DNA of 64,000 nt from Anaeramoeba flamelloides (GCA_027625915.1 JANTQA010000038.1:865879-929878); one strand, 5' to 3'; counted from the first letter of the stretch, positions 23,701-35,528 are shown. Made by a program: numbers and translations. Notes: generated by a model not told the origin, from the sequence alone.

Positions 23701-25021
23701 TCATTCTGTAAATGCGTCCAATTAAGTTCAAATAATCAAGAAGGACAAAAAAGTTTTTATTGATTAAAAAAATAAGCATAAGAGTATTGAAAGAATTAAA
23801 ATTTCAGAACAATATTCATGTTCAATTGTTCTATTGTTCGTTGGTTGTGATTTGATCAGTAATTTCTTATTATTTTGTTTCGTTTAAGGAACAATAATTC
23901 ATTGTTCGAATTGTCAATAACCAATGTGAATTGTTTAATTTGTTCAAAATTTTCAAATAATAATGCGTTGAATTTCTCAAAGGTCAAAAAAAGAAATAAA
24001 ACGACCAACAATTTCATGTAAGGCCTTCGGGTGTTCGTAAACAAAAATTGGAAAAACAAAAAAAAAAAAAAAAAAAGAGCATACTTTTTAATATCCCCGA
24101 GATGTTGATCATGCAAAATAACAAAAGTATGAAGAATGTCAATGTCCATCCCATTTTGGGTCATAAATTTTGGAGGTTTACCAGGATCAAACAAGTCCAT
24201 AATTTTGTTAATTGCATTATCAATTCCAACTTCGCTACTAATTACAGTTATACAGGCAACAGGATGATGGATCGGATCAAAGTTTGTTGAACGCAAACCA
24301 TGGAACATTTCTCTTCTGTAATGAGAAAACCAAGGTGTTGGGTTTTTGTTTGCTAATTAAATTAATTTTGTTTTTGGCATAGGAATAAGGGAATTTGAGA
24401 TTTGGTTGGTTTCAAGGAGTTTTCGAAACAAAAAGAAAAAAAAAAAGTAAGTCATAGACAGAAAAAAAAGATTCAAAAATCAAAATTTAAACAAATTTAA
24501 ATGGTTTCAAAGTTGTTGTCAAGAGGAATCACCAAAAAAAAAAAAATAAAAAAGAAATTCATCAAAATTAGAAAAAAATATTTTTTTGTTTGTGTTGTTG
24601 GTTTTGTTTTTTGTAATTTGACAAAGTTTGGCTTACACTTTCGAAAAGACGAAATTTCACTTTTTTTACGAATTGAGTCATACAAATCCATTCTTGTTTG
24701 TGTGTAGGAATTTTTTATAATCTCCTTTAAATTCTTGTTTGTAATTTTTTTGCTTTGTTTTGGGATCTGTTCAATGGGAAAAAACCGAAGACGGAAATTT
24801 GAAAGTTTTTTGTTCCTGTTGTTGGATGGAAGTGTGAAACTCATTTTTGAAAGTGTAACAGCTCTTAGCATGTCAACAAAGCTTAGTCCGTTTCGTTGAC
24901 AAACTTTGGTTGCATCCGGCGAGCAAGCAACCATTACAATTGGCGAGTAATGACATTGGATCCAATTCAAATAGCTATCGTGATTTAAGAATTCACCTGA
25001 TGGTGGTGGAATGTTTGTCAT
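17725..25021 (-). CDS. TRAPPC8: TRAPPC8 / Trs85 homologue, three exons
   Basis: Subunit of the TRAPPIII tethering complex, which acts on Rab1/Ypt1 in ER-Golgi traffic and autophagy. Exons: 24637-25021, 24085-24352 and 17725-21955, with donors GTAAGC and GTATGC and acceptors TTAG and AAAG. The joined CDS is 4884 nt, 1627 residues, ending in TAG. Joins restore conserved text: NPTPWFSHYRREMF matches the human TTPWFESYRETF region. GDIKK continues as ANKIHKRVSKIFGG and SFLLQINS, matching the human YEEMKQKYGTQGCYLLKINS stretch without gaps. Downstream, SRKWLRSRMFGFLGKK, the helical-repeat core (about residues 367-590; EQALSYYKTA, SLEQAAYCFL, LLAGHRYGQS, AIRCYSFVL) and the motif GEPINVKLLIKNPMKVKL also match. 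Asn, Lys and Glu tracts lengthen it relative to the roughly 1435-residue human protein. The C-terminal half is beta-rich, as in the family. Confidence 0.93.
22700..22990 (+). repeat. Dispersed repeat family D, copy 1
   Basis: Matches 58385-58675 in the same orientation. Shared blocks include AAAGAAATTGAG, TGTTTCTCTTATTTCTAAA-like DNA, TGTTGGTTGATT, and GTGAAATGGGGTTTATT against GTGGAATGGAGTTTTTG. It lies in the TRAPPC8 intron. No coding content was recognised. Confidence 0.6.
23043..23160 (+). mobile_element. MITE family C, right half only
   Basis: Carries the right terminal arm TGTGCCTTAAATTTCGTTGA ... GTGGAACTGACTGTA plus the adjoining interior, matching the right half of 46627-46825. The left arm is absent. 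Confidence 0.7.
24353..24636 (-). other. TRAPPC8 intron 1
   Basis: Begins GTAAGC and ends TTAG; 284 bp, T-rich. The split codon T+CA gives serine and keeps the frame into NKNPTPWF. Confidence 0.8.
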
Positions 25022-25803
25022 GTTTTGGTTATGTTCTTGTTTTTGTTTAGGTTTGTTTTGTTACAACCTTTAATTTTGATTATTTGTTTTATGTTGGAAC
25101 TGACCCTTGAAACAAAGGAAAATCAAGTAAGCAAAATTGTAATTGAAAAAAATAAAAAAATAATGAATGTTTTTTGGAGAATTATTTTTTCCAAATTCAT
25201 CATTCTTTCTTCTAAACCTTGAATAGAAAGACTTTTTGACAAAATTAAGATTATTGAAAAAAATTGATGAAAGTTTATTAATATTTATTTCGTTTTCTTT
25301 CCAAATAAAAAGAAATAAAATTTTCATTCAACTTTCCAAAATCACAGTTTATAAAACAGGTTAAATAAATATATTTGTAATCCTTAAAAAGAAACTTAAA
25401 TTAATAATTTACCTTTGAGAATTGGGGACTTTTGATAATTTATTCTAATTCTTGGAAATGTGATTTTATGGAAAGCTGAATGAAAATTTTGATCTTTTTA
25501 TTTTACAATAAACAGTAATTGGGATTGAAAGAAGTAAAAAAATTATTTCCACAAATTCCAAATAAAAAAAGACTGATTATTAAAGGGAATTTATGATAAA
25601 ATTAATCAGGGATATTGGTGCGAGATTCAAAATTCATCTTTAATATGTTTTTGGTAACTCCATAAGGATTTCGTTTGTGCTTTTTGTTTTTCCAACCTTA
25701 TTTTGAGAGAAGAAAAGAATAGCTAAAGTTTTCATTTTTTTTCCTTTTTTTTTTCGCTTTTGTTCAAAAATAAGGTACATTTGGATCAAGTCCAAACAAA
25801 TAA
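25022..25803. other. Region upstream of TRAPPC8, no gene seen
   Basis: Probably contains the TRAPPC8 promoter. Short frames on both strands are low-complexity and unrelated to known proteins. Confidence 0.4.
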
Positions 25804-26200
25804 ATGAACACTCAACAACCAAACCACAACAAAAGCAGCAATTATGATCGCAATTATAAACTTTATACCAATAATGGCAACTAGAGCAATAGTAATAATA
25901 ATAAAAAAACTTAAAATAACAAACAAATTATCGGACTCACAAATTCAAAATTCAATCCATGTAATTAAAAATATCCAGTCAGTAGCTTTCAAATGATCTA
26001 ACTATTACAACAGAATAATAACAACTTTAGTCCCAGTAACAACAAAAAAAAAAAATGACAACTGCTAAAACCAAAATTAGCCCCAAAATTTCCCTCATCA
26101 AAGAATCTCAAAACTCATAAACAGAGGTGAAATCTATTTGAAACAATCATTCCTATTGTAATTGTATAAACCTTGGTTTTTTTTTTCATCCGGCTTGTTG
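25804..26200 (+). pseudogene. Decayed Asn/Gln/Ser-rich coding remnant
   Basis: From an ATG at 25804 the frame reads MNTQQPNHNKSSNYDRNYKL, then YTNNGN and a stop. The same frame continues with coding-like composition (Asn, Ser, Lys, Gln) through several stops, such as QQNNNNFSPSNNKKKNDN. The surrounding DNA lacks this bias toward CAA/AAC/AAT codons, which resembles the disordered tails of the real genes here. It may be a dead gene fragment or an unspliced exon; no family is assigned. Confidence 0.4.
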
Positions 26201-27473
26201 AAAAATATTGCAGTTAAAATAAAGTGTGTAAAAAAGTTTAATCTGTTTTTCAAAATAAAAAGCATGTTTTTTTTTTCTAGAATATCGATAATTTAACCTA
26301 TCAAAAAAACCAACAATAAACTTTAAGTAAATATGGTATTGATTACTTAAAGTTCGATTATTTAAAAGAAATTCTAAAAATAAAGGATCCAATTGGAAAA
26401 TTTATCTTTAAAAATAGAGTAAATAAACTATATTTCAAAATCCTTGACCCATTAAAAATCAAATTTTGATAATAAATATTTTCTAAATTGAAGTTATCGA
26501 TTATCATAAAAAAATTAATATTTTAATATTCAGTTCTCTAGGTTAGAAATGTTTTTTTTCATCTAGAAATTAAATAAAAAAAAGTAGAAAAAAGGAAAAA
26601 AAAGTAAAAAAAAATTGGGACTTTTATTATGAAATTTAGTTGATTTCAGAAAATGTTTTTCGTCATCCAAAAAATTCAAAAAAATTGAAAAAAATTATGA
26701 AAAATTTTAAACAAATTGTATTCCTAATTTAAAATTTATTTAAAACATCATGGAATATACTTCCAAAATTTATTTTAACTATGGTATACGACTGGGTAGT
26801 AAATTTAATGTTGTCTTGTAACCAGAAGAAAAAAAGCATGGATTATCTTCTGAAACATCGATTATAGTCGTTGTGTACACATTATTTTGATCTCTGTATT
26901 TCTTTTAATTCTAACAAGCAATTAAACAAATCTCAAGTAGAAAAATTTTGTTCTTTTGATTGTCTTTGAATTACTTAAATAGGGAAATTTTGACTTGGGG
27001 TATTGGTTCTCTTACTATTAAGTATCTAAATTTAAAACATGTTTTTTTTTTTTTTTTTTGAGGCTGAGGTATTTGAAGATAGGAAACATTAAATGTAAAT
27101 ACTCTGTTTCAATTTAGATTAACTTTATGTTTTATATCTTGGATTAAGGTAATGGGTTGAAAAAATATTAAATGATTTTGTTGTAAAAATTTTTTCATAA
27201 TTCCTAAATTTTTTAATTTACTAATCTGTTTTTGTTTAATAACTCCAAAAATCGATCTTATGCAACTTTTCTCATTTTTTTATAAAAATCCAAGACCCTA
27301 ATAGAACAAAATAATGCTTTTTTTAGTATATTTTTAAATTAATTAAAACTTGAATAATACTTACTAATTCTGATTAAAAAATTACAAATGTTTTTGAATA
27401 TGTTAAATAAATCAATTTTTTTAGTTAACCAAAAAAAGTATCTCATAAGTAGAGATATATATATATATATATA
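26201..27473. other. Intergenic, no gene seen
   Basis: AT-rich DNA with a T-run at 27042-27060. It ends in a (TA)n microsatellite at 27456-27474 that abuts the repeat to its right. Confidence 0.45.
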
Positions 27474-28240
27474 TAAACCCGATTCCAAAAATTCTGAGAC
27501 GCCCAAAATCAAAAATAGGCAAAAACAAAACAGAATTTATTGTATTTTTCCAAACGTCCTATAAAACCACATTAAAATTACCCAGTATTAATGTTTTAAT
27601 AAGTAATCATTTTAATCAAAATAAAAGAAAAAAATATAAAACTTAAAAAGAAAAACAGGTGTGTCCAAAATTATGAAACAAGTTGAACAAAAAATGTATT
27701 GGTAAATTTGTTGAAAATTCACCAACAATTATTGATCGATCAAATGATAAGATACCATCTACCAATTGTATGTTATTTTTCAATTTATCAAAATCAACAC
27801 TAACCTTCTATCAACCATTGAAAAAAAATTTGAGATCGAAGGAAACCGATTACGTAAATGGAAAAAAGGAAAGAAAACAAAACAAAAAAGATAAAAAATG
27901 AAATATTTTGTAAAATCAAAATTCTTTCCAAATTGAATTTAAAGCCCAGTATTGGTGTTCTTTCTACTGTTTTAACTGTGTTAAAATTTTTGGAATATAG
28001 TTTATTTAAAAACTTCATTTTTCGTAAAGATACACAGTCAAAAATGGAAAATTCACTTTTTTTAAGAATCAAAAAACTTAGATTGTTTAGAAATAAGAAG
28101 AAAAAAAAAGTTTCAATTAGAGTTGAGATTAATAAATCAAATACCCGAACAAACTACAAATTTCAAAAAAAAAAAAAATTAAAAAAATTTTTAATCCCCT
28201 TTCATTGGAAAGTCTCATGTAAAATATCTCAATTTCTTTA
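27474..28240 (+). mobile_element. Probable DNA transposon remnant (Tc1/mariner-like?), copy 1
   Basis: Starts directly after a TA-dinucleotide run and aligns with 47450-48120. Shared text includes AAATTTGTTGAAAATTCACC immediately followed by AACAATTATTGATC, then TTTTTCAATTTA, and an A-rich block ending in AAATATTTTGTAAA. A frame at 27858-28241 includes KPSIGVLSTVLTVLKFLEYS; a related LKFLELSLF peptide occurs at about 48395-48420. TA-rich insertion sites suit Tc1/mariner elements, but no catalytic DDE/D triad was found, so the superfamily is a guess. Confidence 0.45.
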
Positions 28241-28685
28241 AAAAATTACATTTGTTGACAATTAGATTTTTTAACAATAAATGTATTAATCTTCAAATAG
28301 AAACAAAACCTCACTTTTTATATTTTAATTTGGAGTTTCAAACATTTTTTTTTAATTTTTTTTTTCAATTAATAAGATTTATTTAAACTAAGTTATTCCA
28401 AAACTTAGTGGTTTTATTTTTAAAGTATTTTTTAAAAACTTCATTCAGGTACAATAAGATTTCTTTTATCTTTAAAGAAAATAATTTTTTTGTAATAATA
28501 TCTAAAAATGTTGTATGTTATCCTTTTTTCAAAAATCAGAAAAATAGGATCAAACTTTTAAAAAACAATAATTCATTTTGGAAAATAGCATTTAAAAGTC
28601 AACTATGTATTATAATAATTAAACTTTAACTGTAATTATCCAATACAGGATTATTAGTAAAATTCTTTGAATTCCCTATTAAATT

Positions 28686-28885
28686 TACTGTCAGTTTTAC
28701 TATTAAAGCATAAACTTTCAACGAAATTTAAGGCACAAAAAAAACCCCAATTAGAGCACACTTTTTGCAATTTTTTTTTTACAATTTATTTTACAATAAT
28801 CTTAATTTTGTGCCTTAGTGTGAGATTTTTTTATTGTGCCTTAAATTTCGTTGAAATTTTGAGATTTAATAGTGAACTAACTGTA
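28686..28885. mobile_element. MITE family C, full copy (200 bp)
   Basis: Terminal inverted repeats of about 80 bp: the left arm has TACTGTCAGTT ... CTTTCAACGAAATTTAAGGC and the right arm has GCCTTAAATTTCGTTGAAA ... AACTAACTGTA. Both tips end in TA, consistent with a TA target duplication. Non-coding. Related copies lie at 46627-46825 and 23043-23160. Confidence 0.8.
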
Positions 28886-29268
28886 CTAGAAAATTTTTTC
28901 TCGTGCTAGTCCCTTAAAGTTAAAAAGATAGTTAGTTTGGGCTATTGTGGAATAGAAAGGATAACAAAATTTTTGTCGTTTCAATTTATTGATACTTATT
29001 TCAGAGAACCTAAAAGTCAAAATAGTTTTTTTCTGAAAAGTTTTTAAAAAGTTTTAATCGTAAAAACTTTTGGATTGTCAGTTTTTACATTTAGATCTTT
29101 TAACATTACATTTGTAAATTTGGAACAATTTCAAGTTAAAAAAACAAAAAAGGTTGCTAATAAATCAAAGTTAGCAAAAATATATGTTATTCTCATTGTT
29201 GTGTTTCAAGAAAATAAAAAATCATTTTTTCAATAAAAAATACTTTAAATTTTTCTTCTTGTTTCCAA
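28886..29268. other. Region upstream of the small gene at 29269
   Basis: AT-rich; likely promoter and 5' UTR. No element can be named. Confidence 0.35.
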
Positions 29269-29694
29269 ATGCAAACACCAAACAAACCAAAAAAAGAACA
29301 AAAGAAAGAATTTCGAAATTTAGTTCTCAAATATGGATCTATTAACGACAGCACCAAAAAGATCTTTCCAGACAAAAAAATTCCAGAAAAGAAAGACGAA
29401 CCAGTAGTCAAATTTACAAAACTGGACACCTTACCAGACGTAAAATTTTCTGTTTTCGATCCCCAAACAAATTATAATGATCGAATTCAAACTACGATCA
29501 AGCCAGAGGAAACGTCCCAACTTTTGCAAAACGATTACCTTTCTTTTAGTAATCTTGAAGAAGTTGTTGAATATTTAAACAAAAGAGGTGTAAGAGGTGA
29601 TTCACTTCCAGACATCCGCTTTAGTACAAAAATGAATACTTTTGATCTCAAAAAAAAAGATACATATCAAATTATTTCCAATCTTGACAACTAA
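29269..29694 (+). CDS. Small uncharacterised protein (141 aa)
   Basis: An intact ATG-to-TAA frame with ordinary, non-repetitive amino-acid composition and a local rise in GC, unlike the surrounding debris, so it is probably a real single-exon gene. The N-terminus is basic (PNKPKKEQKKEFRNLVLKYG). Two copies of a short motif occur, LPDVKFSVFD (about residues 56-65) and LPDIRFSTKMN (about 114-124), separated by a predicted helix (SNLEEVVEYLNKRG). No signal peptide or membrane helix is seen. I do not recognise a family. The repeated LPD[VI][KR]FS motif suggests a peptide-type binding site used twice. Confidence 0.7.
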   Translation: MQTPNKPKKEQKKEFRNLVLKYGSINDSTKKIFPDKKIPEKKDEPVVKFTKLDTLPDVKFSVFDPQTNYNDRIQTTIKPEETSQLLQNDYLSFSNLEEVVEYLNKRGVRGDSLPDIRFSTKMNTFDLKKKDTYQIISNLDN

Positions 29695-30838
29695 TTTATT
29701 GCAATGCTTTCTTTTTCAAGATTAAAAAATTAACAAAACTTTTAACAAGCAATAAATTCATTTTTGACAAAAGGGTTTCCTTTTTTTTTCTTCACTTGGC
29801 CTCAAACAAGATCAATTTTTTTTTGTTTGTTTCTAATTTTTCTGATTAAATGAAAAACTAATTTTTTCTTTTCTTTTTTCTTTTTTTGTTGTTTTTTTTT
29901 TATTTTCAAATTAACGTGTTTTTAAGAACACATAAAAAAATCGTCCTTTCAAAACTTTCGAATTCACCAACACACTTTGATCCCAAAACGTTAACAAATT
30001 TCTTGTGAATTAAAAAAGGTTCCATAAAAAGAATTTAATTGACAGAATATTTCATTCTGCAAACAAAACAATTAAATCAACTTTGAAACAAAAACTTTTT
30101 GAACAATGGAGTTGTTCATTTGAATATTTATTGAATTTTCTTACACTACTTTCGAAAAACCTATTTCTTCTTTTTTTTTCGCTTTTCTTCTCAATAATTA
30201 TAAGTTCTTCAAAATTATTCAATTAATGGTATTCAAAAAAATACCGTTCATTAAAATAATTCTGTACATAATTGGAATTGAAAATAAGGAAAATTGGTGT
30301 GTAATTTCTTATATTTTAAATCAAATCCTTTTTTTAAGAAGCAAACTTTTTAAAAAAAATTACTTACATCATTATTAATTATAGATATAGGAAAATTTAA
30401 AATTTAGTTCTTTAATTAAATAAACAAATTTTTTATGAACCCAGTAATAAATCTTCCTAACGTTCACTAAAGTCGTCTATCTATTGAACACTCATGTATT
30501 TGTTTGATAACATAAAATAGATCTACTTTTATTGAAAAAAAAAACAAAGAGTTTTATAGCGTTTTTCAAGAGTTTGGAAAATGATAAATTTTCTTTCTTG
30601 TTTTGTGATTGATTGAATATTATTTGGAAAAAGTGTAATTTAATTAATCATCATTCGAATAAGTATAAATTTATAATTTTCAGAGTTTGATACTTAGTAA
30701 AAGCAAATTATTAATAAAGGAAATTACACCTCAATTTTTTAATATTAACAATTAAAAATCTAGTGAGGGATTATTTTCAGGTCAGGTTTTTTTTCTGAAT
30801 ACAATACAACCGTTCTAAGTTTACCATAAATTTTAAAT
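29695..30838. other. Intergenic, no gene seen
   Basis: AT-rich flank of the small gene. The part from 30650 to 30735 resembles 31970-32055 in direct orientation (ATTCGAATAAGTATAAAT against ATTCAAATAAATATATAT). Confidence 0.4.
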
Positions 30839-30950
30839 AAAACACAATTGAGTTTTCTCTTCTTATCTTCTATTTTCAAAAAAATCGGAAATAGGGTTAT
30901 TATTCAAAAAAAAGTTTAATATAAATGAGCGATTATTCAAATTTTTGCAA
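30839..30950 (+). repeat. Arm of a large inverted repeat (left)
   Basis: About 110 bp whose reverse complement appears at 31817-31923, including ACTGAGTTTTCT/ATTGAGTTTTCT and GTTATTATTCAAAAAAAA, then AATGAGC(G/T)ATTATTCAAAT. The spacer is about 870 bp. Confidence 0.7.
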
Positions 30951-31816
30951 CATCAAAAAAAAAAATTCAAGATCCCATGAAACTTAAAAATTATCGTTCC
31001 AAAACAGACCTCAAAAAATATCAATATTTACGTATCTTGTAAAATTTACCTTTTTTGAACAATATTTTAAAGTACTTCACGAATCTTCAATTTTTTTTTT
31101 TTAATGTTTCAAAAACACTACAAGGAAAATTTAAACACTGAAAATTAAAGTTAGCCAAAATTAACCATTGGATTTCAGTTATACTTCTTTTATAAATTAT
31201 TATTTCAAATTTATCATAATTTTATATATTCAGAAAAGGGTAGCTATTAAAATCATTAAGATTCGAATACCCCCCTTTTCAGAAATACCAACTTTTGAAA
31301 AAAACACCTATTTTTGGGGTATTTTTTTAATGAAAAAAGTTAAAATGAATTAATTTTTGATTGAAAATCAAGATTCAAAAAAGAATAAATGTTAAAGCAA
31401 TTTGCAGATAACAATCGGGAATGCATATAAAAACTCAAACATGGAAAAAAATAAAATGATAAAAAATATTCCAAAAATAGAAAAAAAATCAGATTTTCAA
31501 TTTAATTAAGCGATATATTTTGATTGAAATATTTTATGCTATTTTATAATTGAAAAATATGTTTCTTTTTAGACTATTAAAAAAATACTTGAAAATTATC
31601 TCTTTACTAAGTCAATTAAAAAATTGAAAAATTTTACAATGAAAAATGAAAAAAATATTACTGAAAAATTTCATTTTTTTTTTTCAATTCCTATTAAAAT
31701 CTATTAAAGTTGTATACCTTTTTAAAAATGGATAAGTATAATTATGTTTATTTTATAGGTATATTTTAAAAATCCAAAATTTAGAGTTTTTTTTTTGAAA
31801 AAATTTTCCTTGTCTT

Positions 31817-31923
31817 GAATTTGAATAATAGCTCATTTATTGAATATTTTTTTTGAATAATAACTCTTATTTCAGAATTTTTTAAAAATGGAAAATCAGA
31901 ATAGAAAACTCAGTTGTATTTTA
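31817..31923 (-). repeat. Arm of a large inverted repeat (right)
   Basis: Reverse-complement partner of 30839-30950. The spacer between the arms has no recognisable gene; the pair may be two repeat copies facing each other or the ends of an unknown element. Confidence 0.7.
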
Positions 31924-32055
31924 TAAAAAATTTTATTGTAGACTTGGAAAGACTCTAATTGAAATAATTATCATTCAAATAAATATATATTGCCAAAATT
32001 TCCAGATTTTGATTCTTCAATAAATATAATCATTAATCAAAAAGTTTAATTCACC

Positions 32056-33334
32056 TTGTTAAATGAAAAAAGTCTCACTAATAATGAAAAACAATTTCTT
32101 CAGTAAGCAATTAAAATCGGTCGCAGGGTATACAATAGATCTACTGTTGAGTATCGGAAATTAAAGATTGAATTTGGAGAAAAATATTATAAGTAATTGT
32201 AAATATATGAAAAACAATCGAGATTATCTGCAAAGAAGGAATTTTCATAAAAAATTGACAAATTAATTTTTAATCTGTCTTATCGCAATAATGAAGATTA
32301 TCATCAATTTGTTTTTTTTTGCTAATAATCAGTCATATTTTTTTAAAATATTTGTAAATTCGCATTAATCAAAAAGAAAAGGTGTAATAAATGGTAAAAA
32401 AGAGTAATAAGTTTGAATAAAGACTTGAAAAAAAAAATAATTTGAAAAGTCAAAAAGTAATAAAAAAGATATATATATATATATATATAATCTTTTTCAA
32501 ATAAAAGGGTACACCTCTCAAATCTTCAATACCAATGAATTTGATTGTTTATAAGATAATTACTTATTGGTGATTATTATTTTAATTATTCATATTTTTT
32601 GTTATTTTATTTATGGGTATTGAACATTTGGAAACTGAAGAAAAAAATAAAGATAAGAAGAAAAAAAAACTGGAAATAACCTTTCAGTATAAAAATGGAA
32701 ACAGTTTAAGTTTGATTTTGAATGAGCTAGATATAGGAATTAAGAAAGAAGGTTATTTAAGTGATGCATAGAACGAAGAATAGAGAAAGGAAAAGAATTA
32801 ATAATTCCAATAAAATACCCAGATGAATTGCGGTTTTTATATTGATCATGGGACTTTAAAGAACAAAAGTTTGACATGTAATAGGGTTATCAATAAAATG
32901 TAAACAAATTTTTCATAATTCACCTTTGTCAACGCTTTTTTTATTTAGTTTTAAAAATTGGGTTCCAAACAATTTACAAAACGGTATTTCTCATTTCAAA
33001 TAAAATGGTAATTCAATTATAAAATATTTAATTTTAATTTTTATTTTTTTGTTTTAATGAATTTTAAAAGATTCGGTTGGTATTTTTTTATGTTTTAAAA
33101 AGTTTTTGAGATTTTCGAATGATGCTGCAATTAACTTGATTCAATTATGAATAATTCTTGAAATGTTCTGATCACTTTTATTTGAAAAAGAGTTTATATA
33201 AATGTTGTTACAGCAAAAGTTGCCCAACAAGATTTTTAAATATCATTTATTTTTTATAATCGACCTTTGAAGAACAAATAAGAATAAATATGAATAATAC
33301 ACACCAAAAGAATAATTTAAATCAATCGGGTATG
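32056..33334. other. Intergenic with a (TA)n run and a short decayed frame
   Basis: A TA microsatellite lies at 32469-32488. From the ATG at 32614 a 52-codon frame (starting MGIEHLETEEKNKDKKKK, with FQYKNGNSLSLILNELDIG) looks coding-like but stops at TAG and has no recognised family; it may be the edge of a dead gene or element. Confidence 0.35.
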
Positions 33335-33860
33335 AATCAAAAATTCAATAGATTTTCTTAAAAATAGAAAAACTGAAATTCCTATTTAACTATTGAGAAA
33401 TACAAGAATTTTCTTTTTGATATACTTATGTAATAAAACCAAAAAAATCAATAGATTTTCTTCTATGTTGAAAAACTAAAATTCTTAGCGTGCCTTATGA
33501 GAAATATAAAAAAAGTTCATTTTGATCTTCTATTGAAGATCCAAATAAAATTCCAAATAGAAAACAATATTCTTTTTCTACAATCATTATTACTGTTTCA
33601 TTAACAATAAAATAACATGTATTTACCTATTGATCATAGATCTTGCAAAAAAAAAAAATCGAAAATGAATTAGGTAAAAAAAAATCGAAAAAAAAAAACA
33701 AAAACAAAAATGTGAAAAAATAATTTCAATTTTAAATTTTCCAAAATAAATATTTCTTTTAATATTAATTCTGCCCCTTTGAAAACAGGTAATGAACTCC
33801 TTTACAGCTGGGCATCTTTGACTGGAAAAGGGTTTATTTATATATATAGATAACAATCTA
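33335..33860 (+). repeat. Dispersed repeat family F, copy 1
   Basis: Aligns with 53452-53835. Shared blocks include ATAGATTTTCTTAAAAAT-like DNA, GTTCATTTTGATCT, TTGAAG..CCAAATAA and TCTACAATCATT, followed by a purine-rich run coding nothing. Same orientation. Confidence 0.6.
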
Positions 33861-34383
33861 ATGAATTTTTATTGTTTAGATATTTTTGTAAGAGTATAAA
33901 ATTAAATTTAAAATTTTCGAATTGGTAAGGATACATTCGGAAATAATTGCTAAATTCATGAAAACTATTAAAATGAATGATAAAAACAGAAATTCACAAT
34001 ATTCACCCAAAAATACACTCAATTGTATTTTCTCACAAAAAAAATCATAATCTAAAATTTTCCAAATCACCCCATGAAAGAGATTTCAGCACATTGAGTG
34101 AAATGAAAAAATATTTACTACCTTATTTAGATAAAAGAAGGATCTGCAAATAATTCTGCAATGTTTTTCAGACACATAATAAATCAAATTTAATACTTTG
34201 AAAAGCAATTGAATTTAAAAAAATATTATAGTTTTTTTTAAGGTTATGAATTATTGATGAAACCAGTAAAAATGAGGGATCATTAAAATTTCAAAAATCA
34301 GTGAAATTTAAATGATTAAAAAAAACTATTTGTTTTTTTATTATTTAAGTGAGAAGTTGTTAATATCTCTTGAAACTGAAGTT

Positions 34384-34539
34384 AACTTTTCTTGGATTCA
34401 AAAGAATGGAGAAAAATCAAAGATTTTACTCAATTCTTTTGAATTCTGGAAAACCGCCATTAGCTTTTTTTTTAATTTGAGAAAAAAAATGAAAATTTCA
34501 CAAAATTTTCTTTTTATTTCTTAAATTAAAAAAAACCTA
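34384..34539. repeat. Two adjacent hairpin elements (copies D and E)
   Basis: Copy D (34384-34455) has arms GGATTCAAAAGAATGGAG and its near-complement ending TTTTGAATTCTGGAAAACC. Copy E (34461-34539) starts TAGCTTTTTTTTTAATTTGA and ends TTAAATTAAAAAAAACCTA. Copy E is followed by reversed decamers (GGCACTCTACAGCACTTGA). Both lie at the 3' side of the minus-strand LINE 34545-35000. Confidence 0.75.
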
Positions 34540-34544
34540 GGCAC

Positions 34545-35000
34545 TCTACAGCACTTGAAGGCACTACCATAATTCATAAATTTTCATTTATTAGTTGTTT
34601 TATTAAAGACTGGAAAAAATATTTGATTCATCTAATAGGGATAATAAACATAATGAATCATTTTTTTTGTAATAATATTAAAAATATTATTATTTTTTAA
34701 TTTATTTGATATATTCTTTTTTTTTTTTTGAATTCAGATATCCAGATTTTACGATTATTTTCATAAGCCAGAGCAATTAAATAGAAAACGATCCAAAATT
34801 TCAATGTATCTAAATTATTTCGTTTTTTTAAATAATTTACAAAATTTTGATTTATTTTTATTAATTACTTGGAAGCAGATATTTCAATAATTTGTAATTT
34901 TTTTAAATTTTAAATAGAAATAGAATCTTTTAATAACAAAAGTTAAAAAAAAGATTTGAATTGGAGCTGACTATCCCGAGATACTATGTTACAAATAATA
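34545..35000 (-). mobile_element. LINE 3' fragment, subfamily B
   Basis: The minus strand reads INKNKSKFCKLFKKTK, LDRFLFNC and AYENNRKIWISEFKK with shifts, matching the zinc-knuckle end of the 36190-38037 copy. It closes with AGTGCC-type decamers next to hairpin E. 5'-truncated and broken. Confidence 0.75.
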
Positions 35001-35528
35001 TATTTTATTTCCATATCGAGTTCTGAATTACGGCTGTTTTCTAATTAATAATATAGGCAGACAAATGATTTGCATTCCTGTATAAATTTTATCTTTTAAT
35101 TTTTTATAAAAAAATTAAAATTAACACTCTTTTTTGAAAAGTAATTACATAAATCGAATTGCATAAATATTATTTTGTAAAAGAAATTTAGTAATCGAAA
35201 TTTAGAAAAATAATTTTTTTAAAATAAATTCTAAAAATGAGCATATAACTTTTGTTTTTTTAATAAAATTTGATGTTTGTTCTTTATGTATTTAACAAAA
35301 ATAAGAGACTTGATTTTAAAACATTATTTTTTTTGTTATCTGAGCTAATAAAAATTTTATAAAATTACTAATGTATTTAAAAAATTTGAACGAAAATGTA
35401 TTACGATTTATTAATGTATTGATTTTATTATCTGTTTATTATAATAATTTAATGGTTAATTCATTCACGTGTTTTTTCTCGTAGAAAAAGAAGAAGAAAG
35501 GATTCTTTTTATTCTTTTAAAAAATTTT
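35001..35528. other. Intergenic, 3' of EMC2
   Basis: AT-rich, no gene seen; the EMC2 3' UTR falls at its right edge. Confidence 0.4.

Larger units (their letters stand above)
21956..24084 (-). other. TRAPPC8 intron 2 (2.1 kb, repeat-bearing)
   Basis: Donor GTATGC at 24084 and acceptor AAAG at 21956-21957 join lysine codon AA+A in frame. The intron contains a family D repeat (22700-22990) and a half MITE (23043-23160). Its frame near 23860-24080 is only an intronic read-through. Confidence 0.8.

Noticed and set aside
23856-24083. Extra TRAPPC8 exon giving YYLKILNKLNNSHWLLTI-like text
   Set aside because: It could be phased, but the downstream exon at 21955 aligns with the family without gaps and already supplies this region, so the stretch is intronic.
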